Notes under the pieces: model-generated
The model's database searches: none
The model's input: only the letters and a program-made list of their open reading frames with translations
What the model was told of the DNA's origin: nothing
Shown: in pieces, positions 1 through 5,232 of the stretch
Layout of the letters: every line of letters starts with the position of its first letter
How positions within the stretch are numbered: the first letter of the stretch is position 1
Position numbers and translations under genes: made by a program
From: Cyanobacteria bacterium OH_CDB_58
Lineage (GTDB): Bacteria > Cyanobacteriota > Vampirovibrionia > Gastranaerophilales > Gastranaerophilaceae
Length of the DNA stretch: 5,232 nt
Assembly: GCA_023435965.1 (NCBI GenBank)
Contig: JAEZLC010000279.1
Coordinates: 1 to 5,232, forward strand
Reading direction: 5' to 3'

Positions 1-359
1 ATAGATAGATAGGTATTTGCTTTTTTCATAATTGGATTTAATTCTACAGTCGAAGCTTTTGAAAACTTTTGGATATTAACAACATTCATTGTTTCAACAT
101 ACTTTCCTTCTGCGCCACTATCAGGAACAACAACAGGCGATTTAATGTTTTTCGTAAAGTCGTGTTTAGACTCAATATTTGCAATTGTCATACCTCTATC
201 CGAAAACTCTGTTGACGCTTGTTGAAGTAGATCTAACCTATCAACTATAAAATAAAACTTTGTTATTGTCCCTGTCTTTTGATAATAATCCCTCAAAACA
301 TTTGTTAAGAAATATGCCAGAGCCGTTTTACCGCTACCTTGTGTGTGCCAATAAAGACC
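1..359 (-). CDS. hsdR: Type I restriction enzyme R subunit, helicase part (displaced frame, runs off left edge)
   Basis: This is the continuation of the HsdR protein that starts at 1318, in the -1 frame. Reading the minus strand from 359 gives GLYWHTQGSGKTALAYFL, the Walker A region typical of HsdR; the GSGKT lysine is at 327-329. IVDRLDLLQQ (219-248), a motif Ia-like segment, follows, and then VVNIQKF (63-83), which matches the TIQKF region of these translocases. No stop codon occurs between 359 and the window edge, so about 119 codons are visible and the remainder lies outside. In the family this part is the superfamily 2 ATPase that pulls DNA through the restriction complex before cleavage. 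It has no start codon or RBS of its own. It can only be made through a frame change at 359-372 or if the window has an indel there. Family assignment is firm; whether it is expressed is uncertain. Confidence 0.85.
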
Positions 360-1318
360 TTTTTTAAAACCCGATCACTCATCATGGGTATAAGTTTCTG
401 TATTGCAAAAAATTGCGGATATCGAATTATATGCTTATTTAGTCCATCTCTAGATGAATTAACATATACAATGCCATACCTAATAAAAAAAATTAATCTC
501 TCTATGCTAAATAATGATGTAATGAAACGATTCGCATAAGTATCAGGTTTGAGATTCGTTTCAAACTCTGATGTAGTTTTTATTGACATGATATTATTAT
601 CACTCAATATATAGTCTATAATTGAATTTTGGTCGCCTAACCCTTCAACACCTGAATTGATATATTCATTTACAGCAATTTCTTTTTCTTCTCTAAAATT
701 ATTATATGTTGTATTTTCAAAATTTGGTGTTGTGTAAAAACTGCCTTGAAGTTTTATTCTTGCATTATCATCATATGGCATGTTGTTAGTAAATCCAAGA
801 ACTTGAAATTGATTAAAGAATTTTGTAAACTCTTTAATTTTAAAGCGATCTCTCATTCTATCAAACTCAGCTCTTATTCCATTGTGATTATTTGGTTTTT
901 TTACCTCTACAAAAGCAATTGGAATGCCATTGACAAGAATAGTTACATCTGGTCTAAACTCTACATTTTCCACCTTGAATTTCAATTCCGTTACAACTCT
1001 AAAATCATTGCGATAAGGCTCTTCTAAATCAATTAGCTTAACTTTATGATACCCAATAAGTCGATTGAAAAAGTTCTCTCCTTTATCTTTATCATTATCA
1101 GTAATATCTGATATTTCCTTAAGTAAATTATCTATAAACTTGTTATCATAATCCTTGTTATTAATAGATGATATGCTTCTCTTAAATATATCAACAAAAA
1201 TATTGTTTCTTGAATCAATATTAGTTCCTTTCTTAGTTTGATATATATATCCTAACCTAAGAAAATGAAGTAATGCTGGAATTTTTACTCGCGAATCCTC
1301 ATTATGTGGTATAGACAT
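305..1318 (-). CDS. hsdR: Type I restriction enzyme R subunit, N-terminal nuclease part (frame breaks before Walker A)
   Basis: HsdR is the cleavage and translocation subunit of type I restriction-modification complexes. The N-terminal region carries the nuclease signature: D124 in FRPDVTILVNG and E138/K140 in AFVEVKKPN form a PD-(D/E)xK site. It is followed by the family-typical QVLGFTNNMPYDD stretch and later HIIRYPQFFAIQKLIP, which normally leads straight into the helicase. Residues 1-320 look authentic. The last 17 residues are out of frame (VFIGTHKVAVKR replaces GLYWHTQGSGKT), so the frame stops at 305-307 after 337 residues, against roughly 1000 for the family. The shift coincides with A_AAA_AAG at 359-365. 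The start at 1318 is supported by AAAGGAG nine bases upstream. No hsdM or hsdS is visible; they could lie beyond the left edge or elsewhere. As read, the product would have a nuclease domain but no motor and is probably inactive. Confidence 0.88.
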   Translation of the reverse strand: MSIPHNEDSRVKIPALLHFLRLGYIYQTKKGTNIDSRNNIFVDIFKRSISSINNKDYDNKFIDNLLKEISDITDNDKDKGENFFNRLIGYHKVKLIDLEEPYRNDFRVVTELKFKVENVEFRPDVTILVNGIPIAFVEVKKPNNHNGIRAEFDRMRDRFKIKEFTKFFNQFQVLGFTNNMPYDDNARIKLQGSFYTTPNFENTTYNNFREEKEIAVNEYINSGVEGLGDQNSIIDYILSDNNIMSIKTTSEFETNLKPDTYANRFITSLFSIERLIFFIRYGIVYVNSSRDGLNKHIIRYPQFFAIQKLIPMMSDRVLKKVFIGTHKVAVKRLWHIS

Positions 1319-1327
1319 AATATTTTT

Positions 1328-1334
1328 CTCCTTT
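1328..1334 (-). promoter_or_regulatory. Ribosome binding site of hsdR
   Basis: The minus strand reads AAAGGAG, nine bases before the ATG at 1316-1318. This good Shine-Dalgarno match fixes the hsdR start. Confidence 0.75.
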
Positions 1335-1348
1335 CAATATATACAATA

Positions 1349-1377
1349 ATTTTACTATTATTATCTTTTGTATACAA
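1349..1377 (-). promoter_or_regulatory. Predicted sigma-A promoter of hsdR
   Basis: The minus strand has TTGTAT (1372-1377) and TAAAAT (1349-1354) separated by exactly 17 bases, close to the TTGACA/TATAAT consensus. Transcription would begin near 1342, giving a leader of about 24 bases up to the ATG at 1318. The -35 box sits inside the perfect palindrome TTGTATACAA (1368-1377), which could be a repressor site. An independent promoter fits with the terminator at 1691-1744, which separates hsdR from the toxin unit. Confidence 0.5.
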
Positions 1378-1690
1378 GACATTTAAATATTGTTGAATAA
1401 TGTTAAATTCTTTTTGATAGTATATCTCAACTCTCAACAATTAAGTTATTAACATTATAGATTCTTAAAGTCATATTATAACTCTAAGATGTTCTATATA
1501 TTTTTATCCTACTTCAAAAGAATACTTCCTTTTTCTCAGAACGTGTCGGGGCTAAAAAATAAATAAACTAAAAGAAAATGAACAGCAACTATATCATAAA
1601 GGTTACAAAATAAGAATTTTATTAAAAGCACATATCCAAATCTTTAACCAGTGGAACTACTTATGGTATTCCATCGATTACTTACTTTCA
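1378..1690. other. Gene-free spacer between the toxin/immunity unit and hsdR
   Basis: About 310 bases without a convincing gene on either strand. A plus-strand frame at 1556-1693 stays open for 45 codons but has no ATG, GTG or TTG start and no RBS. Other open stretches are shorter still. No tRNA-like fold, CRISPR-type repeat or long inverted repeat was seen. It is probably ordinary intergenic DNA, possibly with decayed remnants. Confidence 0.4.
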
Positions 1691-1744
1691 TAATAAAAAC
1701 AGGGCATAGCACTTCGATTTATAATCACTAGTGCTACAGCCCTG
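1691..1744 (-). terminator. Rho-independent terminator after the immunity gene
   Basis: On the minus strand a stem forms from CAGGGC (1739-1744) plus TAGCACT (1730-1736), paired with AGTGCTA (1707-1713) plus GCCCTG (1700-1705). The two blocks are separated by small bulges and the loop is 16 bases. A run of five T (1695-1699) follows immediately. It lies 31 bases past the immunity stop codon at 1776-1778, the expected place to end the toxin-immunity transcript. The T run is only on the minus-strand side, so it should act in that direction. Confidence 0.85.
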
Positions 1745-1775
1745 CGAAACATTAATTCCAAAACGTATTCAATAT

Positions 1776-2309
1776 TTATTTCTCAGAATCCCACAATTCT
1801 TCAAACTCAAAACCCTTTAAATTATTTTCTTCTGCTAGTCTAATAAATTTCTCAGTTACAAGTACATCTACTGTTGGAAATTGAGGTATTTTGAAAATAC
1901 TGTTATCACCTATAACACTTTCCTTAAAAACATATTTTGTACAAAACATAATTCTTCCATTATCATATCTTTTAAATTCTGATTTATCAACATCTAAAGC
2001 ATCTATTATATTAATTACATTCATTAAATAACATTCTTCAATATATTCTATAGGTAATAGTTCAACATTGTTTGTAAATATATTTTCAAATACACTTATA
2101 GCTCTATGATTTAATGTAAAGTGTAATGGTGAAATTGAAGACAAATCTCCCACTGGATATTTTTTGCTTCTTGCGCATTTAACTTTAAAAGGTTTCCATG
2201 ATTCTAATAATTTTGTGCCATTAAACCTTTTAAAGTCCCAATCATTTTTATTTACCAATTCAAAGAAATTATAATCATCTGCATTTGCACGTAATTGAAA
2301 TATTTTCAT
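1776..2309 (-). CDS. Imm11-like (DUF1629) immunity protein for the AHH nuclease toxin
   Basis: A 177-residue cytoplasmic protein without signal peptide or membrane segment. It follows the Imm11/DUF1629 pattern recalled from toxin-immunity loci: N-terminal MKIFQLRANADDYNFF, SWKP near residue 38, ELLPIE near 83, YLMNVINIIDALD at 94-106, then YVFKESVIGDNSIFKIPQ and a C-terminal VTEKFIRLAEENNLKGFEFE followed by LWDS. Such proteins bind and neutralise the partner toxin. It lies 43 bases downstream of the toxin stop on the same strand and before a shared terminator, the classic toxin-then-immunity order. An in-frame TTG at 2322-2324 would add five residues, but its G is part of the GGAGG ribosome binding site (2318-2322), which sits eight bases before the ATG at 2307-2309, so I use the ATG. 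Family is by recognition only; pairing with the AHH domain is inferred from position. Confidence 0.82.
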   Translation of the reverse strand: MKIFQLRANADDYNFFELVNKNDWDFKRFNGTKLLESWKPFKVKCARSKKYPVGDLSSISPLHFTLNHRAISVFENIFTNNVELLPIEYIEECYLMNVINIIDALDVDKSEFKRYDNGRIMFCTKYVFKESVIGDNSIFKIPQFPTVDVLVTEKFIRLAEENNLKGFEFEELWDSEK

Positions 2310-2317
2310 TAAAAGTA

Positions 2318-2322
2318 CCTCC
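2318..2322 (-). promoter_or_regulatory. Ribosome binding site that fixes the immunity gene start
   Basis: GGAGG on the minus strand, eight bases before the ATG at 2307-2309. It overlaps the upstream in-frame TTG, ruling that codon out as the likely start. Confidence 0.75.
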
Positions 2323-2352
2323 AAAATTAATTTTCACACATTAATTATAACA

Positions 2353-4740
2353 TTATTTTTGAAGTTTTAGTGTTCCATTCAATAACATCTCTCTTATTTC
2401 ATCAAGAACTGCAATACACTCCAATTTGTTTTGTGGATCTGCTCTTTCTAGCATTTCAATTACTTTATCAATGTACGAATTCAAATGTCTACCAGTATGT
2501 ACAGATGCCGATCCTGCTTCTGGAATTCCTGCTTTACTTGGCAAGAATACACCATTTTCTGCATCATTAAAATGAATACCGCATTTTTTCAGTATTTGTC
2601 TAGCTATTTCAGCACGTTTTGCAGTTGCAGGAACTATATGATGTGCACGATTATCGTATTTGGGTTCTTTTTGAAAATTAGGATCAGTTTTAGCTTTTAC
2701 TTTCATATTATCACGAAGAATTTCTGAATTACTCTTTTTTCCAATAGAATTTATTAATTTACCTGTGTTTTTCTTTGCATTTCCTGCTGCATTCAAGGCA
2801 AGGCTATAACATACTCCTACTTCTAATGCTCCTACGGCAGTAGTAGCAAGTGAAATTGCCATTGAAACTGCAATAGCAGGAGTTAAAGTACCACCCGAAA
2901 ACACTTCTAATCCAATATTTGCAAGATTCCCTATTCCTCCTATAAAAAGTGTACTCAATCCTTGAACTGTTCCAATTACACCTGCAACCATAAATATTGT
3001 GTCAGCAACCAATTTCCCAAAATAATATGCCGAATCACATGTAACTTTACTTTCAATGAATTCTATCATTTCTTCTTTCTTTTCAGAAAATGATATGTAT
3101 CCAAGGCTTGCAAATTGAGTCCCAACAAATAGACTATTAATTACAATTGCAACATCATTTACAGAATTAAGTCCATTTTCTACAGCCGATGCAGCTACAC
3201 CCCATGCAAAACTCCAAAAAATTTCTTGGTCTACATCCATATCATCTGCAATAAATTCTTGTTCATCAGGAGTGTTGAATACAAAAGGATTAACATCTAT
3301 ATCATCATTATAACCGTCATTATCGCTGTCTTTCTTGTTAGGATAACTAATCATATTGTAGTAAGGTCTTGAATCGAAAGGTATTTGAGTACTAGCAAAA
3401 GTGGCAAAAGTTAATATTCCAGCTTCTTCACCATCACTTAGCCCATCACCATCAGTATCATAATTATACGGATCAGTCTTAATAATTTCTCCCGTAATGA
3501 CTCTAAAACCAGTTGTTTCTACAATATCTGGTAATCCATCTCCGTCAGTATCGATTGTGTCTCCTTCACCTATCGTATCATCTTGAACACGCTTAAAAGC
3601 ATCCAATAAATCATCGCTTGAAGCAATTTGATAATATATGCCGTTTGTAGCAGATGCTATTGTTTTAAGAAGTACTTTATCTACACTGGAACCTAATCCA
3701 ACTGTATATATTTTTATTTGATTATCTATTGCTCTTTGCGTAGTTGATGAATAGTAACCACCTTCACCATCAGTAAGAAGTATTATGATTTTTTGATTTT
3801 CATCTTTTGAATAAGACGAAATAAGTTCATCAATTCCAGCATTTATTGCTGAATCTATATTAGTAGAAGCACCAGTTGAATCAATAGTGTCTATAGCGGT
3901 TTTAATGTCATCTTTGCTTTTAGTTAAATGTATTAAAATATCTGCCGATTTTTCAAAATCAACTACTGCTCCTTGATCTTCAGGTAAAAAAGCATCAATA
4001 AATTGTTTTGCAGCTACTTTTCTTAAATCATCAGGGTCATTCCGACGCATACTTGCATAAGAATCTATCGCCAAAACGATATCATAGTATTGAGTTTCGC
4101 CAGTATTATCATCAGTCTGTCTTCCATAGTTTAATTCTTTTCTCCAAGAATCAAACCATATACTTTTATTGATAAGCAAATATTCACTAAAATGAGTTGT
4201 TGTAAAGCTAATTGTTTTATTGTTGGTATCTACAGTAGAATCCATTAGTACATAATTTTTATTAGCTTCATCAAACCAAAGTATTCCCAAATCTTCAGTA
4301 TCAATATCTCCAAGTGCATTTTCATCATAGTTAAAAGTAACAATAGCTTGATCAAAAGTTGATGTAGTTCTAATATCAAAAGGATAACTAACTCGCCCGA
4401 CTACATTAGTAGAAATACTTTTATTATAAGTATTTTCAACTATCGTAGATGTCTGTGCATTTCCTGTAGCTTCAAAATTAACAGTAACATTCTTAACAAC
4501 ATTCTTTTCATTGGATATATTTATATCAAAATTTTCTGTTTTAATTTGTTTAAATTTTTCTTGACCATCAAGAATTCCATTATTATCAGAATCAGGAACT
4601 AATGGATTTGTTCCTATTTTATATTCATCTCCATCCGAAAGCCCATCTTCATCAGTATCATATTTTAACGGATCAGTCTTTAATTTTTCACGAGCAGCTT
4701 TATAAGATTTTAATCCTTCTAAATCATATATAAGAGCCAT
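2353..4740 (-). CDS. Polymorphic toxin: Ca-binding repeats, vWA domain, C-terminal AHH nuclease
   Basis: This 795-residue frame is the body of a multidomain toxin. In order from the ATG at 4740: two Asp-rich thrombospondin-3/EF-hand-like Ca loops (28-39, DTDEDGLSDGDE; 50-61); an unassigned beta-rich region (about 70-190) ending HFSEYLLI; a vWA domain (about 218-390) with D226, T293 and LLTDG at 321-325; three more Ca loops (397-408, 428-439, 471-480); hydrophobic segments (about 507-545, 577-610, 617-652); and a C-terminal AHH nuclease (about 695-765). The nuclease has AHHIVP at 699-704, NGVFLP at 729-734 and HTGRHLNSY at 748-756, the conserved layout of this HNH/Endo VII family. The ATG at 4740 has only a weak RBS. 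The same frame stays open upstream to 4851 and contains lipobox-like cysteines, so the true start is probably 4910 after a frame change. An Imm11-like gene follows directly. DNA cleavage as the toxic activity is inferred from the family. Confidence 0.85.
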   Translation of the reverse strand: MALIYDLEGLKSYKAAREKLKTDPLKYDTDEDGLSDGDEYKIGTNPLVPDSDNNGILDGQEKFKQIKTENFDINISNEKNVVKNVTVNFEATGNAQTSTIVENTYNKSISTNVVGRVSYPFDIRTTSTFDQAIVTFNYDENALGDIDTEDLGILWFDEANKNYVLMDSTVDTNNKTISFTTTHFSEYLLINKSIWFDSWRKELNYGRQTDDNTGETQYYDIVLAIDSYASMRRNDPDDLRKVAAKQFIDAFLPEDQGAVVDFEKSADILIHLTKSKDDIKTAIDTIDSTGASTNIDSAINAGIDELISSYSKDENQKIIILLTDGEGGYYSSTTQRAIDNQIKIYTVGLGSSVDKVLLKTIASATNGIYYQIASSDDLLDAFKRVQDDTIGEGDTIDTDGDGLPDIVETTGFRVITGEIIKTDPYNYDTDGDGLSDGEEAGILTFATFASTQIPFDSRPYYNMISYPNKKDSDNDGYNDDIDVNPFVFNTPDEQEFIADDMDVDQEIFWSFAWGVAASAVENGLNSVNDVAIVINSLFVGTQFASLGYISFSEKKEEMIEFIESKVTCDSAYYFGKLVADTIFMVAGVIGTVQGLSTLFIGGIGNLANIGLEVFSGGTLTPAIAVSMAISLATTAVGALEVGVCYSLALNAAGNAKKNTGKLINSIGKKSNSEILRDNMKVKAKTDPNFQKEPKYDNRAHHIVPATAKRAEIARQILKKCGIHFNDAENGVFLPSKAGIPEAGSASVHTGRHLNSYIDKVIEMLERADPQNKLECIAVLDEIREMLLNGTLKLQK
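3424..3480 (-). repeat. Second copy of a 57-base repeat encoding a Ca-binding loop
   Basis: Encodes KTDPYNYDTDGDGLSDGEE, toxin residues 421-439. It matches the segment at 4624-4680 at 46 of 57 bases by hand count, and the two copies are exactly 1200 bases apart. They flank the vWA domain. Confidence 0.6.
4624..4680 (-). repeat. First copy of the 57-base repeat encoding a Ca-binding loop
   Basis: Encodes KTDPLKYDTDEDGLSDGDE, toxin residues 21-39 of the 4740 frame. It is the partner of the copy at 3424-3480. Alternating Asp residues at 28, 30, 32 and 36 are the usual Ca ligands of this repeat type. Confidence 0.6.
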
Positions 4741-4826
4741 CTTTTCTTGCCCGTCTGCAATTTGAGAAATAGAAGTTTTTAAGAAATCAGTTTGTTTCTT
4801 GATATTGTCATTGCTTTGTTTACAGG

Positions 4827-4910
4827 CTAAAAAGCAACTTGCCCATAGAGATTAAAAATAAATACAAATAGAATTAATACCGTCGTAAATTTAAAAAAAC
4901 CTTTTTTCAT
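4827..4910 (-). CDS. Signal peptide segment of the toxin lipoprotein (displaced frame)
   Basis: From the ATG at 4908-4910 the minus strand encodes MKKGFFKFTTVLILFVFIF, a classic signal peptide with a Lys-rich start and a hydrophobic core. It continues NLYGQVAF and hits TAG at 4827-4829. It has the best RBS of the toxin region, GGGGAGG ten bases upstream. The toxin frame is open from 4851 downwards and reads WASCFLACKQSNDN before joining MALIYD at 4740, so the two belong together. One extra T in the T run at 4829-4833 would give AFLAC with the lipid-anchored Cys at 4822-4824. One extra G at 4842-4844 would instead give LYGASC. Either repair yields a lipoprotein precursor of about 852 residues that would be exported by Sec and anchored to the outer face of the membrane. 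As read, the product is a 27-residue peptide. Confidence 0.7.
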   Translation of the reverse strand: MKKGFFKFTTVLILFVFIFNLYGQVAF

Positions 4911-4920
4911 TAATAATTGA

Positions 4921-4927
4921 CCTCCCC
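4921..4927 (-). promoter_or_regulatory. Ribosome binding site of the toxin lipoprotein
   Basis: GGGGAGG on the minus strand, ten bases before the ATG at 4910. Its strength, compared with the poor region before the ATG at 4740, is the main reason to place the true toxin start at 4910. Confidence 0.75.
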
Positions 4928-4952
4928 AAATAATATCCTCGCTTTCGTGAAC

Positions 4953-5024
4953 ATGAGAAATATATTTGGCGTAATATAAATTAATTCCCCCTTTCAAAGT
5001 TTTGTTTTAAAACATACTTCTCAT
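4953..5024 (-). promoter_or_regulatory. Long hairpin in the toxin mRNA leader
   Basis: In the minus-strand transcript, the 15 bases at 5010-5024 (ATGAGAAGTATGTTT) can pair along their whole length with 4953-4967 (AAATATATTTCTCAT), with 13 Watson-Crick pairs and two G-U pairs. The 42-base loop contains the purine-rich GAAAGGGGG (4987-4995). The downstream arm covers most of the ATG (4952-4954) of a 14-codon frame whose stop overlaps the toxin ATG by one base. No known riboswitch class was recognised. A regulatory role is inferred. Confidence 0.4.
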
Positions 5025-5044
5025 AACACAAGCTAACTAAAAAA

Positions 5045-5073
5045 ATTATACCATATGAATATAATTCTAACAA
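5045..5073 (-). promoter_or_regulatory. Strong predicted sigma-A promoter of the toxin/immunity operon
   Basis: The minus strand has TTGTTA (5068-5073), a 17-base spacer and a perfect TATAAT (5045-5050) preceded by TGG, an extended -10 element. Transcription should start near 5038, leaving a leader of about 128 bases before the ATG at 4910. No terminator or second strong promoter was found before the immunity gene, so both genes are probably on one transcript. Confidence 0.7.
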
Positions 5074-5232
5074 CTAATAACCTTATATGCCTTTTATAGT
5101 CAATTCACAACGCCGAATATGTACATATTATACGATGCTTATTATTTAGATTCTTAATAAAAAATCAGGAAATTTTATGTTTTAAGGGTCTATTTTTCTA
5201 CAAACAAAACAACATCAAATACATATTTAGTT
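5074..5232. other. Upstream region without a visible gene; contains a 14-bp palindrome
   Basis: No open frame with an RBS on either strand up to the right edge. The notable element is the perfect palindrome AATATGTACATATT at 5116-5129, about 43 bases upstream of the toxin -35 box, where a dimeric regulator could bind. Confidence 0.35.

Noticed and set aside
339..539. Plus-strand frame of 66 codons
   Set aside because: It lies antisense to hsdR, has no family resemblance, and is explained as a shadow of the real gene.
746..1027. Plus-strand frame of 93 codons
   Set aside because: Antisense to the conserved nuclease domain of hsdR; its composition looks like AT-rich antisense noise.
1504..1551. 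Minus-strand stretch PRHVLRKRKYSFEVG, reminiscent of the start of IS3-type transposase helix-turn-helix proteins
   Set aside because: Only about 15 codons, with stops soon after and no transposase motifs, terminal repeats or target duplication nearby.
1556..1693. Plus-strand open frame reading KLKENEQQLYHKGYKIRILLK and on to a TAA
   Set aside because: No ATG, GTG or TTG start, no RBS, no recognised family, and 45 open codons are common by chance in DNA this AT-rich.
2370..2727. Two overlapping plus-strand frames opposite the AHH nuclease end of the toxin
   Set aside because: Rich in Cys, Phe and Tyr with no recognisable motif, antisense to strongly conserved residues; shadows.
4910..5038. 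Possible cyclic-di-GMP or other known riboswitch in the leader
   Set aside because: The conserved core sequences I know for these classes are not present; only an unclassified hairpin can be supported.
5099..5127. Other promoter-like hexamers upstream of the toxin (TTGACT near 5099-5104, TATAAT near 5127)
   Set aside because: Neither has a well-spaced, good partner box, whereas 5045-5073 has both boxes and the optimal spacing.

Overview
The window is AT-rich DNA, and the three genes recognised are all read from the minus strand. Base composition, strong GGAGG-type ribosome binding sites, sigma-A-like promoters and the protein families suggest a low-GC Firmicute, most likely a clostridial species. 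This is an inference; no rRNA or species marker is present. It looks like an accessory, conflict-system region: a polymorphic toxin/immunity pair next to a type I restriction subunit.

Layout, in transcription order from the right edge. 5074-5232 is upstream DNA with no visible gene and one 14-bp palindrome. A strong promoter (5045-5073) should drive a leader of about 128 nt that can form a long hairpin. A lipoprotein-type signal peptide starts at 4910 behind a strong RBS, but its frame closes at 4827-4829. The rest of the protein lies in another frame and runs to 2353: Ca-binding thrombospondin-type-3/EF-hand-like repeats, a von Willebrand A (vWA) domain, more Ca repeats, hydrophobic segments and a C-terminal AHH-type HNH/Endo VII nuclease domain. 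An Imm11-like (DUF1629) immunity gene follows after 43 nt (1776-2309). A clear rho-independent terminator (1691-1744) ends the unit. I infer a secreted or surface-anchored nuclease toxin with its own immunity protein.

After about 310 nt without a convincing gene, hsdR begins at 1318 with its own promoter (1349-1377) and RBS. It carries the PD-(D/E)xK nuclease domain, but the frame breaks just before the helicase Walker A motif. The motif and further helicase motifs continue in the -1 frame from 359 to the left edge. No hsdM or hsdS is in the window.

The main oddity is that both large genes need a -1-type frame change, each at a homopolymer run. Candidate causes are sequencing or assembly errors, slippage-based on/off switching, or ribosomal frameshifting. 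The hsdR site is a textbook A_AAA_AAG heptamer in the right phase. The sequence alone cannot separate these.
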